64,000 nucleotides of DNA from Phoronis australis (taxonomy: Eukaryota; Phoronida; Phoronidae). The notes beneath the pieces were generated by a model. The model saw nothing but the letters and a program-made list of their open reading frames with translations, did not search any database and was not told the DNA's origin. Where the stretch lies: NCBI GenBank assembly GCA_002633005.1, contig NMRA01000481.1:248001-312000 (forward strand), in the 5' to 3' direction. Each line of letters opens with the position of its first letter. Position 1 is the stretch's first letter. Both the position numbers and the translations under genes were made by a program. Shown here piece by piece: positions 47,001 to 62,000 of this stretch.

Positions 47001-50000
47001 AGCAGTGGAGAGTTTTACTGTTATCTCCTTAAAATTATGTTAAACGATATACCTTTTCATACGGTTATGTTTAACCACGTCTTCATCTTATTGTACCAAA
47101 ATTAACTATTTCAGGTAGATAAGCCTATATCATTGTAAATATAATTTGAGTTTCTTAAATCGAGTGAATGCGTGAATGAGAGTGCATAAAAGTCTTTCCA
47201 CTTCCCTTTTCCTCTACCCCCTTTTACAGTAACCTCCTGTTGATTGTGCGCCCCATGACTGAGTTATTTTGCGAAATACTTATTTTTCTGTATTGTTATT
47301 TATATTGTAAGGATGTGTAGGTGAGGCCGCCCATATTCACTAATCATTAACAATATGATTTCTGGGTGAGTAAATGTATAACTGAGAAAAAAGGAGAATT
47401 GAACTTCAAAAAATTATGAAATGGCTAACCAATTTGTAGCAATTGATGAAATGCAAATGTGTGCAGTTTTGCGGTAGATCTGGTTAGAAACTGTCATCGT
47501 GGCTTACAACTTCATTTTCTTAAATTTTTTCCTATGTATGTTATAGCGCATGCACCAATAAAGCGAGTGAATTATGCCGTTACGCCCAGCGTAAACAGTG
47601 TTATGACCATACTCGATAGACCAATAGCGTTCATAATGTTGCGATCCTACTACCTAGTTGTTGTGCGTGTCTGGCCATGTTCAGATTATTAATTAATGTT
47701 CCAGGTGTTAGGATTTCTCACCCCTGATGTGTCTCTTGTTCCCCCCTTCGTAATTAGTGCCCATTGAACACCCTGTGAGAGAGTCTGTATAAAGAGTCAA
47801 TAGGTCCATTGTTATCTGACATACCTTGATTGGTTTGATTTTATGGTTTATTTACTTCTTGTCAGCCCTCCTCTCTAGCTGTAGCCGCTGAAACAACAAA
47901 AGCTTTCATTGGGTAAACAGTTGTGATGATCAATAAATATTTTGCTTTTCCACTGAGATCTAGGAGATACTGCTGTGTTCAGATGTTACAAACAGATGCT
48001 GAATGTAAGTTGGTGATCTACTTTCTCTTTTTCTCCTTTTATATCAAAAGTTGACTTAATCTGATCCGAAGATTAGCTTTGTTAAAATGTCACACAGGGA
48101 GACACGCTGTTTTCTCTAATGTTTTGTTCTGACTGCCTTTTGGCTATTTCAAGAAATGACATGTTCTCTCATACCCTGTTTGGTTTGCAAACCAAGCAAT
48201 GTGTCCAATCTTCTGGGCAGCGGTAGTAATTATCTCCGCATGGAACTCCTGTATGTTGAGAGCGTAATCCCCAAGATTAAGTGTATGCGGTATGTTCTGC
48301 GTTGGTAGTCTTAAGATTCTTCTGGTGACGGTAAGCGTGTTTTTTGAGACTGAAAATTTAATAGTTTTGCGGGAAATTAGAGATGTTTTTCATTGTTTTG
48401 TTGTTATGATGAAAGGAATTTCGTGCTTGTTAGAATTAGTTCTGTTGGTTGTTGAGCTCAGACTTGTCTCATCCTGCAATGTATTTTCTGTCAAGAGAAG
48501 TAAGTTCCTTTGGTTATTTTTAGACAAGTGAAGTGGAGGTTATTATGGAATGTAATTTAATGGTGTCTTTGTTTATGGAAATAATTATAAGTGTTCTTGT
48601 TTCTGTGGATGATGCAAAATGTTCTTTGTGCCATGTGTCACCGTAAATTTTCATTTTGCAATTTCTCATTGTCTTATATTTTGATATTAGGTTCTCTATT
48701 TTTTTTTTGAGGATTCATTAACTGCCTTGGAGATTGTAAAAGAAATTGTATTTTTTTCAGTTTTTCCAAAATTTGATGCAGTGTATCATGGGTCATGTGA
48801 TACTAACTAAAAGATATGAATAGTGATTTTGTATATTTTTATTTTGAAACGCGTTCTAAGTGCTTCTGAAGTTCACTCATTTGTCTATAAGATTTTCTTT
48901 AAAATATCTGTAACATCTTGCGTGGTTCAGCTGACTTAAAAGTAAAACTATTGGGTGTCAATCAATGACAGAAATATCGATCAGCTTAATCTACTTGTCT
49001 TATCACAATTGATTTTGCAAAATTCAAGTAGTCAATCTTTGCAGACTCCTAAACTGCCTTTGACCATATTGACTTCATCGATTGTGCTTGTCAAATATGG
49101 ACCAGGCCAGGCTTTGAGAAGTTTCAAAAAAAACACAATTCTTTTGGAAAGGTAAACATGCTCAGAGGATTTTCGGATAATTAAGTACAACGAATACTGT
49201 GTGTAGTGGTTTAAAGTAATCTCTTAAGAAATTTGCTGAGCTCAAGGATAAGATTTGTTCAGTGTTCAATATTTACTCAGCCTTCAGTGGTTACTTGGTC
49301 TTTTTGTCACAGCAGGTACAGCGATGAGGACTTGATAGCACTTTTGTGCATTTAAAGGGACGTATGTTTTGTGTCCAAAAAACATATTTTGGGATCATTG
49401 TTGGATAGGAGACACTTCATCAAGTTAGTAGCCAGAGCTATGAAACAACAAAATCTCTTGTGTTTTTGAGATTTTATTATAAATCACCAATTCTCACCAT
49501 TGTCTGCCCGACATTCACTGAAATCGAGGCTGACGACTTAAGCAGTAACGTGCCTGAAATAATTCAGCGTTTATCAGCTGGGATTTAGCTCCACTAGCGA
49601 AGCGTTAGGCTATGATCGAGGTGGTTTCAGATTCCATTTTTGCGCCGAGTCTGATCTTAGAAAAGCACTTTCTCACCTATAATTCCCCTTTAAGTCTGTG
49701 CGGCCACTGGGTAATTTTATCAAAACCCATTTTAATTCAAACAAAGAATGAAAATGTGATGATGTTGCTTTGCAGGAGCACATGAGACAGTGAAGAAACT
49801 TAAGGTATATTTAACACTAGAATGTGTAGTTTTCAAGGTGAACTAGACATACACTTTGATTACTCTGCCAAACTTGGATAAACTTTTTGTCAAGACTGTT
49901 CGTCAATTAAGTCGTTCTTTTGTCACAATAAAGTAGCGTGTGTATCGAAATTTTATCAGAATTTAATTCGACTTTGTTTACGAATGGACTTACTCAGTAA

Positions 50001-53000
50001 GTTGTTCGAAAAAGTGCATGGAAGAACGCCTGTCGGGATTTAGTCAGATTTGTAAGACTCAAGTCGATAAGAAATGAAGATGTAGTCGTGGTTTAACGCA
50101 CTGAAGCTTTGTCAAAATTTTAACGTAAAAACACAACGGTCATTTGCCAATTACTAATGGCGGTTATCCTTTTACCAAAGTATCTCTACGTTCATAATTT
50201 AGTTACATAATAATTACAACATGTACAAAAATTGTAGATGCAAAATTTTGTTATCGTTGATATCACAAGTAGCCAGTATTGTTTAATCCTTGGTATTCCA
50301 TCTAACTTCCCTATTGGTTGCTTTCAATTCACCTTTGAAAGTTGTTTTGCTTGGCATTTGTATCACAAGGTCCACGTTGCTGTTGCTGAGTTGATTCTGG
50401 TTAGCCCCTGGGCATTTTAATTTAGCAACTCAAGAATCGGGGGGGGGGGGGGGNNNNNNNNNNNNNNNNNNNNNNNNNNNNNNNNNNNNNNNNNNNNNNN
50501 NNNNNNNNNNNNNNNNNNNNNNNNNNNNNNNNNNNNNNNNNNNNNNGGGGGGGGTTGGTATACAAGCGAATGTGAATGTTAAGGTATGAAAGTTAAGTAA
50601 GGGGCACTTACCTACTTACCTAAAGTGGGCGTCGACCCAAACGGATACAAAAAGGTGGCTAAAAAGGAAATAACTGCTGTGATCTATATGAATGGGAAGA
50701 TCCATGCATTGTTAAGTGTAACAGTGTGCCTTCTAAATTTTTGACACCTCAATGACTTTTTAATATCAGAAGTGTTCTGGGTTACTCATGAAGGTGAGCG
50801 GCACCACCTTGTCATGCATTTAATTAATCAGATTGACCTACTTGTCTGTCGTCACGGATATTGTATCCGTATCCGTTGCATTGAGGTCAGTGGCTTTTTT
50901 CTCATTTTCTGACATTTCTCTTGATTGGGAAATGCCGAAAACAGTGACATTACCAATTTATTCCTTGATTGTAATCTGCATTAGGTAAACTGCGATTGCT
51001 AAAAATGAAAATTTCTGTCAAACGATTACTAGGTTTTGAAAAGTAAGCCTGAATGGTCATACATGAGATGGTGTGTTACAATTTCTGATCTGCTGGTCAC
51101 AGCGAGTTATGGAGTTTATGAAAAGCAGTTGTTATTATCAGCTTTATTATGTTACTAGATGTTTTGAGTAAGAGCTTTGTCTTGAGACTGTGAATGGTTC
51201 TTTAGTATTCAGGATCTGAAAATTATGTTGTCATTATTCCATGCTTGAGTGTACTTAATTAAGTCAAAACGTTTATCAATAATGTATTATTGACATCTTG
51301 GGTCTTCTTCGATGATAGATGATAGATTCAAGGTCTTCAAAGCATTTCCTTCCAAACCCTTGAATAGTTAATGGTGGGCATCTGATAATTGGTCCAGGTT
51401 ATAATTATTTGATACGAAAAGTTGTAATTCAAAACTTGTAGACAAAAATCACTCAAAATGTGGGGAGAAAATTTTCTTTCAGGAGTCTTCAATAATAATT
51501 TTCTTTTCATAATTACGTTGTTATTGTGATGGAAGCTTAGGTTGTGCATTGGAATCCTTTGTCATAGACTTTTATTGTATGTGCTGTGTATCCATGTTTC
51601 TGTTAGAATCATTACTGTTTTGTGGTGCATTTCTGTAAAACTCTTCGGTAAAATCTCATTTTCGGACAAAAATGATTGCCAAAATTAACTGCTTTTTCTC
51701 ATTTTACGAAGGCTTGTAACGTTCCCCGTCACAGTTGTGAATGGCCGCAATTTCTCGAAACATTGTCCGGGGGTAGGTGTGGTACAGAATTTTAATTTAA
51801 TACCTCTTTGGTGCTACATGTCATGTGTAGTAAAAAAATAAAATTTCACTTTTATATCGTCATTGGTGAGATTTTGCTGTACTTCCTGTTTCCGTTCTTT
51901 AAGGAAGCATGTCCATGGGAATGACCAAAAAGTCACGTTTTCAAATCACGATTCTTGTGCTCGTTTCACTTTAAAGACCATAATTGTGCTGTTTTGTATG
52001 GAGTATAAACAAAGTCTTACATCAACAATTAGACTGATTGTAAGTCTCCATTTAAACTCTGTAAAAATGTCCTTAAGTTTTTGTGAAACAAGTTTCTGTT
52101 TTTCTCCACTTGTTTCTTACAAAAATAATTGTAAAAATTGTCTTTTTTCCATTTTCTGAAGCAAATTGCTTTTCTACAAGTATTGGAAATCATACTTAAT
52201 GTTTATGACCTCAACACTGTCCAAACCGTGCAAATAATAGACTAAATTTGTCTTTTATTCTTCATTTTTTTTTTTGAAGAAATTTGACAAAATAGAATTT
52301 TCACTTGTCGTCCATATTGTGTGCTAAATAAGTGATGAATTACCAAAGTTCAACTACAACTTTGGAAAAATTAAAAGTCATATTCCTGACAAGTTCATTT
52401 TTTGTGAAACATTTATGGATTCGAGTTTTATGCGGGTTATCGCGCATTTCTATGGGAATAGACAGCAAGCTACAAATGATTCATAAAGTAATTACTGTTC
52501 TTGTATACCCGATCAAGCGTGCGGCTCAATTCACCTCTCTGTTGGTATTTGCACAGTGTCTTTTGTGCTGTCGCAGAATAGTTCTAATTGTTGCCAAAAG
52601 GTTACACGTGGAGCCGTGTGATCCCTAGGATGCTGCGTAATTGGTCGCATCATGGTTTAATTAAGACCCGTGTTCACTCTAGCCAAGCGTGAGGTCCTTC
52701 CTGTTGAAAAAAGTCTGTGCTTCCTGCTTTCGCAACGGACAATAGGTTCAGGTGTTCACCTCAAGGTGTTTTCGGCTCAGTTTCATGTGCAGGTATGAAA
52801 GTGGTAGACTACGTTCAGACTACGTTTGTGTCGTTGATGTAAGCCAGTGTATTGTTGATGCTGTATGCTGCAAAGTCTCACCATTTAACTGCTGACAAAA
52901 TTGGCTGCCAAAATCGGCCTTTCCTCAATTTTCAAAAAAATTTTAATGTTTTTGCGGATGTTCACAATTTCCTAAGACATTGGTTAATAACAATTTAAAG

Positions 53001-56000
53001 CTGTTAAGTGGTAAAGCATTTATGAGGTGCTACTTTTTTGTGAAAAAAGTGAAAAATTTGAAGCTAAATTTCACATGTTCCACATATCGTGTCCGAAATT
53101 CAAGAGACTTGACCGTTGTATGTTTTTACTACCGTTATTACCTGTTGTAACCTTTGATTGTAGTTTGAAGGCTGTGATAGTTTAAAGCAGTGACGTTCAG
53201 TTTTTGCTTTGGTGCTGTAAAGTTGTATCATACGCTGTGACCTGATTCTGAAGATACACTTAGGAGTTTGTTGTCGCCAAAGTGACGACAATAACAGCAT
53301 TTTCCACACGTTCTGCTCTTTTTGAGTTTGTGTCCACATCTGACATTTTATTGTTGACGACTTGAATCAGAACCGTGTGTTTTTACTACGTTTCGTACAG
53401 ACATTTTGTGATGATTTTGTTTCAATGTTTATTTCAGTGGTTGTTTTTGCCTGATCGTGGCCCCTGTAGGTTTGAGCTGATGAAGGTCAAATGCGTGTAC
53501 TGAAATCACTCTTTTCCGAGTGCGTATTCTAATTATGTTGTGAAATCAAGTGAATGATACCTTTGCTCGATTTTTCAGAAACTTGCATGCAAAATATTTG
53601 ATGAAAGCAAATGAGCTCACACACTGTTTAATATTGATTCTACCTTCCAGGAAATGTTGAATGAAAAAATGAGGAAGTATTCTGTAAAAAAATGTGTTAT
53701 TGACGTTAGACGACTGTTGTGCCTGGGTATTAAATTTTGAAGTGGGTACTGCACTGCTGGTGAGGTAATGGATCCAGTGATTCTTGAAGCATGATCCGAA
53801 ACCTATGGCCAGTATTCGTCTATTACGACCCCTTGTGGCAATAAAAATGTCTCGACTGCTGTACCTATTCATTAGGTTGCTCGTGGTTACATTTTGTTGT
53901 GGGCAGCTGGGAAATTAGGGTACCCACCCATTTCATGAGTTGACTCGAAAAAAGGGATGTACGTTAAAGAAGAGTCGGTAAAAACATCACCCTTTTGTGG
54001 AGTTCTGTTCTGGCAACATCACCCTTTGTAGAGACGCAGTCTTTAAGCCTGACCTGTCATTGAGTTTTGAGCTCAGGTAGTGAACCTTTTTATAGGAATA
54101 AACTTAAACTGGAAAGTCACCATTTTGTTGGTAATTTTTAAAAAATGCATAAATTTCAGATCACCCGTCTGAGCTGTACCTCCCATATATAGTAGCTCCC
54201 TCCCCCTGGATTCAAGTAATTTCCTCAATTTGTACTTTAAGTGGAGCATGATAAATTTATCTTAATTAATAGATGAAATGCAAACTGATTCGTGTAATTT
54301 TTGCTCAGGATAGGACTTTCAGCCTGCCATTTATAGAGAGTAACATAGGTATAAATATTTCAAAACTTAATTTGGACGTCATAATAAATTGAAGAAAACA
54401 AACTAGAACGTCAGGGTTTTATGGTATTTTTACTCAGATTTCTACTCCCTAAAACTGAGTTGTATTTTTCTTTTTTCCTCTAAAAAATTGAGGGGGAAAA
54501 TGTGAACCATGAGTGTATCTGTACAGAGCCCTGATTAGTCAGCAACACCTGTATAACTTCATGTTGCCAGACAGTAGAATATGGATCAAGCCCATATGTT
54601 GAGTCACAGCACTCATTGCTATTTTAATCTCCCCCAGGAATGTTGTTCACTTATTGGATAATAACTGTGCATTGTTCATTACAACCTTTGCCTTTGTCTA
54701 TCTATTTGTTTTGGTGGTTAAACAATGCCAGGATGTTTGGAGTTGATGGGTGTTTAACAGTACTTGTCATCTGGTGAAGGTATGATTGTATTCTTACTCT
54801 TGCTGTTTTGGACACGTCGCTCTGTTGCAGTCCATGTGACGAATCCTACACTAACATTTGGGGTTTTATTACCCCAACACCTAGGACTGTGATCAACCCG
54901 TCATAATCCTTTCGTAGTTAATGCTCGTGGCTTAGCTGCGATGCTGAAGAAAATTTAATCTCTTATAATGCTTCGATTTTAAAAATTCAAAGACTGCTAA
55001 TATTTACTTTTCAATTTTAAAACAGTCGTGTTGATCTTTTGTCTTGCTTATTGTTCGGTTTTTGACTTTGAAACTCATAGGGGGGGGGCTTTTCATACTA
55101 ACGTCGTTGCATCGATGTTTTGGGGTGTTGTGGTCAGTATGAATGGTTAATTTCGGTCATGTTGCAAAATGAATGGTCAACTTCGGTCCTATCCCGAAGT
55201 TATCGTCAGGGGCCACTGTTATTGTCAACAGTTACTGGATAGGATCATCGCTAATAGTTATGTTATGTCGCTATTCAGATTAAAAATAAGTTTACCGTAT
55301 GTCAATTAGCTCAGTAAATGTTCTGAAACTGCCACATTAAAAAAACCTTAGCATGCAGTGATACCTTGCTATTGTTTTGATGACAACAGTGTCACCTATG
55401 GTTTACTTCGAAGTCCATTAACAACCGAAGCCAGTATGAACGGTTTAGTTAACTTCACAGTTTACGTTGACGCTCCGCTCAGACCGGAGTTAAGTCAGTA
55501 TGAAAAGGCCTAAAGACCAAGCAGGTGTGTTGGTTTACGACTGCAATTATCTCATCCAGCACCCTCAGCCAAGCCTATGAATAACAAGTAGCTCCCTTCA
55601 ATTGGTGATGGCGCCATTAAGCCTGTGATGTGCCAATTTTAAGGACTTCGCTGGATATTCTGGGGTAAACCGTGCGCGTTTTCTTGTTCAATTGCGTGCA
55701 AATCTTTTTAACGTAAGATTTGTCTAATGTACCGTTAGTTCACCTGCAGTACAGGTGACTATGCTTCGATGATGGTTTGGAACCAGGGGATGGGATAGGT
55801 GTTGATGAGAGGGATTTTTCCCTTGCGACCAAGAACTTCTCTTCTAGTGGTGGGCGAGGACCCTGAGTAAGCTGGCAAAAGTGCAAGATCAGGCAAGTCT
55901 TCTTGAGAGATTGCCATGCATTATAGGCGAAGCATTGTGATCACACTAACTTTATTCATTAGGTTCTTGTATTCACCGAACTCTTTATGTTTAAACTTTG

Positions 56001-59000
56001 GCCCTGCACTTTCATACACCTGATGGCTTATTAAGTTTAGCATGACACATCATGCTGGCGTTAATTTATTAGACTGACAATGACTCATGTCAGATGTTTG
56101 AATCTATCGTTTTTACTAACTTGTTTCTACTCTACTAATGTAGACTAATATACTGGAAAGGAGTTGATATCAGCCGTAAATAGCTACACAAGAGTTAATG
56201 ACACTCAACTTTAAAAGTGGATTTCTGAAGTGCTCAACATATTTTTAGCTGATCTATGTTATAGGTCACCACCGCCAGCTGTGCATCACCTGACATAGTT
56301 AACTGTTTTATTTAGGCGGCATTTTTAGCAGCACAATGAACGGTTTGCCATAGGGTAGATACTTCAAGGCAAGTATTGATGATAATGCTGTTTTATGAGC
56401 TTTACTTTGATATGGATGGTCATGGAATTTTTATACTGTACTTGTAGATAGTCTGTTGCTTACCATATGTATCCAGACTAATGCCTGGGGAGTTAATGAA
56501 GCCACTGTCCTCTGGTGTCAAAAACAAAAACTTTCTTCGTAGGCTTGTCTATTCTCCCAAAGCAAGGCTATTGCGTTCTTATTCTGTTTGAATTAAAATT
56601 TGTTAGGATAAAGTGCCAGAAATTCCATCGATGTCCAGGCAGTTAATATTTTAACTGAAACTGCTCAGTTGCTTATCAAGTGAAGAACACTATTTATATT
56701 TACCAGTCATATTTACCTTTTTGCTAATTTCTTGTTACCAGGATTGCTGATACAAATTTGCCTGCGCTTCAGTTATGATTTACATTAATAATTGGGAACG
56801 AGATGGTGACTAGTACATTTGCATACGAAAAAGCTTGATACGCGTTTTGCATTGTAGGTTAAAACCTTAGGAAAAGTGTGATATTGTGGTATTTCATGAC
56901 GGGCCTTATTGAGCACAACTTGCATTACCTCAACACTGTGGCGTTAGTTGGCACACCTATGCCATGTCCGTTTAGTTAAATCTATGTCTATACAGTCTCA
57001 TACACTCCATCGTCTTGTTCCTGGATCATCCCGAGCCGGGATTTTGCCTGGCTGGATAGAACATATAATATTCACCTGTATTCAATATAAATTATGGAGA
57101 ACTCTGAAGCAGTTTGTTACCTAACCACATCTTCAAGGTATGCCTGAGTGACCGAATTCAGAAGAAGTCCATTATCCAGTTAAGGGGTGGGTTAATCAGG
57201 TGCTGGGATTTTGCATTACATTAAAATTTGCCTGGTTAATTAACAGCAGCTGCTCTGTGATGATCCTGTTCATGCCTTACCTTTGTGTACACCAAGGTAT
57301 ATCATGTCTCAGAACAGGTAATGGGATAGGTTAGTTATGCTCTATCACCTGGTGTCTAAAGCCTGCAGGTAAAATTGTCTTGATTTTATACTTTGGGGGA
57401 AAAGTCATGTTATTGTACTAAAAGCGAATAAACATTGGTCTTTAAGAAACAGCCGTGTTTTGGATTAGCTCACCTTGACTTCTAACTTTGTAAAAGATGT
57501 TTATATTTGTTACTGTAAGTGGTGTTGAACAAAACACTGGTTCCTGCCGATTGATTATGGCTTCCTTAAAAACACTACTAGAAGTCCGTGTTTCATTCAA
57601 GAGCACGTACATTTTCTTTAAGATTAGTAATTTTTATCTTTTAGAATTTTACAACCAAAAACTGTGGTATACAACTAACTCTTCATGCTAACATTATATT
57701 GCTTATCAGTTCATTATCTTCGTAAAGGCGCTCTAGTCAAAAATGTGGACTAACAGTTAAGGCATCAGTCTGTAATTAACAAGATACTGTTTATTAAGAA
57801 GTCTTGTACTGCAATCACAGGTGGATCCAGTTACCTGCAGTATTTGGGTTTCCATCTAAATCATTCCTGGGGTTTCGTCTGCTCATTTTATATGCAGAAA
57901 TGAGGGCTAAGTTTATGGAAAAGATGTTCGTCATTTGTCCAAACATCTGAGTTGTGTTGATTTTCTCATAGCTTTATTTTACAATTGGTTCCTTTCTATT
58001 GGTCGAGATTTTTTTCCCATCACCTTGGTCCTACTAAGCTGGAACTTTTTTCCACCATTCTTTAGTAAAACGAGTAGTTTATTTACAAGTGTTCCAGGCT
58101 CTGTTGTACGACTTTCTTGTCGGTGTCGTTCTTAGCCAGTCTCATGTCATCAAATTTTCAGATTCTCCACGAAATGACAAGCAATTAGACACAGTGATTA
58201 GATTATGTGGTTATGATGGATAGGCAATCAGATCACTTCTGTCGTAGCTGAAGAGGCGACTTGGACGTAGGTCATTACGGTATAAAGTAGTGGACTGTGG
58301 TCAGTCAGCCATAGCATGCTGTTGGAGACTGAAGGACATCGACGTGGCATGGAGTCCGTGAGCTCTAGATCCAAACCATTACTTCTGTCTCCTCACACGT
58401 AAGTCTGAACAATTCTCGACAACATTTGTGGCGAAATACTTATTTTTCGGTGTTTCGCAAATTTGGTTAAGAATGTTGTCAGGTCCAATACTGAAATTGA
58501 AACCTGAAATGTCCATGTTTAGGTATGGCAGCTAAGATTCTGTGTATTAAGTGTAGCAGTAATGGGATTGGGCCCTGGTTTTCGGTGCCTGTACTGTGCC
58601 GAATAACGGAGTCGGCTCGCAATTGTATCAAAACCAAACTTACCCGTTGCCAAAGTCAATGTTTTGGGCTTCATTTTCAATTTCAGTCAACTATGATGTG
58701 AAACAAAGCCAGCGTGAAGCCGAACTCCAGTTCACAAATGGTCAAGTTAATTAACCCTGAGTCCCTGTCGACTTTCTGTAAGGGTGGGCATCCTAATTTC
58801 CCAGGGCTCACCCCATCAAAATCTCTTGTCCAGTCCCACCTCTGGGGTTATAGGACAAAACATCCGAACTTCACTTTACTTTGTCTTGGTATTGCTATCC
58901 AAAGAGTATCGATATTAAATTGACTGAATATATGTAGGCATCGTACCGATTTTCAAATACTGGTGCCCATTCGTTAGTTGTTGTCTTTATGACTTTTTGT

Positions 59001-62000
59001 ATCCTAGACTTGTTTGATAGTTATTGCGTTGCTGTGGATGGCGATCGGATTTTATTACAGTATTACTACATTTTTTCTCACAAAAACAATCTTCAAAATT
59101 TTCCCATTTTTCGAACACTGTTTACCTGGCTGCAAATAATGGTAGCTTTTATTACCAAATATTTTTTATTCTGTCTGAAATTTTATTATTCAATGTTTTT
59201 GTAGATAATTCTGAGAAAATAAAAGTTCAATACCTTGCCAGATTGTGTGCTACTGTCTACTCTGGGTCATAAGTGCGTGTGATGTTGGTCTGTGAAAGCC
59301 TGTCTGTTGGTCATAAATGAGAGTGATGTTGGTCTGTGAAGCGAGTGTGACGTTGGTCTGTGAAAGTCTTTTGGTGGTGAAGTTGGGCTTATTGCAACTG
59401 TATAAAGTTGATGAAAGTACAATGGAAACCAGAGAAAATTCGGTTGTTAATATGTTTACAAAGATATCAGATTTTTTTCAAAGTGGCAATAAATCCACAT
59501 TCCATCTGAAAAAATGAGTGAATTTTGATATAGATCACTTACTATAAAATTGGTCTCAATTTGCTTTTTACTCAAATGGGAAACGATTTTTGGTCTTGCA
59601 AAGTGCATGGTGACAGTTCGTTATTCCTTGAGACAGTAAATAAAATGACACGCTGTTACAAGTCAGCTTATAAAGCCTTGTCTCGAGCAATAACCAATTG
59701 TCAGGTCTTTCCAGTACCAGGAACTGCACCTTAATTTTGGCCAAGTAAAAACTACGGTCTGATTTCATTATGGTGTGTGGTCTAAAACATTTTTTGTGAT
59801 GGAAGGTATGTTTGTAGCCACTAATGTTGAGACCAACGGACCAACTCCCCTGGGTACGGTTCCATAAAATTTAAACACAGGCTAGCAAGGATATGTCATT
59901 ATCAGACCAGATGTTGCTTTTGTTGAACAGTGCACTTGAAGTCTTGAAATTGTCAAACTTATCCAGCGAGTAAGTTTCAAGTTTTATGCAGCCCAAACCT
60001 GCAGTATTCATGCAGCGTTTTGCATCAGAAACTTATTCTGTCTTGTGTAATTTCTAAATGAAATCAGTTTTGGTTTGGTGATGGAATGGCTATTAATTTC
60101 TTTAGATTACTGGACAAGCTGTTGGTGGTTTGTCCCAATGTTGACTATTGTGAGGAAGTGCTCCCCCGGTCCGAGCTGGAGACCCACCTTAAACACAGGT
60201 GAGTGGACATTTAATGACGCGATTGCTGTTGGTGGTGGGGTCCATTTTATGAAAAGTGACTGAAAACTTAAGTCAGTAATTTGGTTGTATGCTCCGCACA
60301 ACAGTTTCTGAAAAACGATTAAATCTCACTTGAACAAAAGTGTAGTCTCTGAAAACATACGCCTACTTGTCCGCGAGTTACGGAGATAATTTCTATAAAT
60401 TATGCTGTACTGTGATGCTCTCATATTTACTTAGCTAAACACTTTTTCATCAATTGTGGTGTGGGAGCTGAGGACCAAATCTCTATATTAAGTCATTCCT
60501 TGAAATGGACCCGGGGGGGGGGTTCTGTTCAGGCCTTTATGCAGCGTAGGTCCTGGACGCCCTAGCACTAATATGGACGCTCTGACAGGGACGCCCAATG
60601 TATCATTTGGACACCCACTGTCAATAAGAACCGTTGAAGTTTGGACACACACATTGTAATGATTACAAGGAAGCCTCTGAAGGCTCAGTGGGGCTCTTTT
60701 TTACAAAGCAGGAAGAAATATACAATGTATATACAAAGTATATACAATGTAGCTATGCTCACACTTGGTTGATAGCATTGTAAAAGTCTTGGTCTACACC
60801 ATTTTTTTATTAAAATGCTCACTACAGAAGGCTGTTTTGTAAACTTAAAAGTAAAAGCCTTGGTCTATGCATTTTTTGTAAAAAATCTGTGTGTTTGGGG
60901 GGATTGCTGGGGGTGGGGGGTTACGCGTCGGAATTATGGACGCCCTGGAATATTGGGAACCCCATTTTGGACACCCTATCTTCGAAATCCTGGATAAAGG
61001 CCTGGTTCTGTTTCTTGAAGTTAGTTGGCAAAAGTTGATGTTTTGGCTTTGGCTTTTCGTCTGGTCTGAGTACTCTGCGACCAGTGCCAGTTGAAGACTA
61101 AGATTTTCTCAGTCTCTATTTTTTGTGGAGAAATTTGACAAAGTAGAATTTCCCTTGTCCGCCATATTGTCTGCTGAATAAGTGAGGAATTGCCTTCTGA
61201 AGACTTATTTTTAGCCGGGGTCAATATGAGCGAAAATATCCGTATCAGAAAATATCAAGAGCTAAATCTATCTATATTTCGTATTGATATGCAGCATTAA
61301 TGTTAGGTGCTGTAGAATACATTGTACTTGACACATGCAGAAAATATTACAGATAGGATATTCTAATTATGTGCACTGGTGTGGGCCTATATAAAGCTGT
61401 AGTTGTATACCTGGCCTGACGAGAACTGGCCGGGTTTTTAATTTCTTTTCATTTAATATTTAGCCTTGAATGATAACAGAATCTTTATTTGGTAAATGAC
61501 TATAGTTGTTCTCGTTCACGTTCTGGTTACATTTTTGTCTATGTGCTGGATTACGTTTTTGAATTTCTGGGGAAACTTTGAATTTTCTTGAAAAATTTGT
61601 TGTTCTTCCCATTATGCATGGTGCTATGTGTCCCTACTGACTTCAGTTTTGGACATGAACTGTCAAACTGCTTACAGTACACATGCATTAGGTCAATCTG
61701 ACATTAGTTAAGAAAAGATATATTCAGCTCTTTGAAAATTGTCACAGTCTTGTGATCTTTGTGCAAAGTGAAAGGTGGCCATTCAATGAAGTGTCATGGG
61801 GGTTAAACAGAAGGGCAGTCATAAAACCTTCTTAATGCCAGATTATCTGTTCTTGTGGTATAAAATCATACATTTTACTCTCATATAATTACACACATTC
61901 ACATGTAGATGTACTACATATATATATTATATTCATCAGGTGCTGCGGTGCTGTTGTCAAATGTGTGCACGCTCCATTCGGATGTACGTTCCAAGGTCCG

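Larger units (their letters stand above)
32935..60105 (+). other. LNX intron 2 (27 kb in the assembly)
   Basis: No exon of LNX is missing here: exon 2 joins exon 3 in frame and without a gap in family alignment. The intron holds at least eight forward copies of repeat family A, a contig overlap near 39-41 kb, an N-run gap at 50454-50546 and a short inverted-repeat element near 55 kb. Real length is about 1 kb shorter if the overlap is artefactual. A 94-codon open frame at 33187-33471 and two at 44220-44525 and 44647-44976 have no supporting features. I saw no nested gene. Confidence 0.7.
60199..61939 (+). other. LNX intron 3
   Basis: 1.74 kb. Holds a probable inverted-repeat element (60530-61004) and a fragment of repeat family A (61100-61196). 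Confidence 0.6.
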
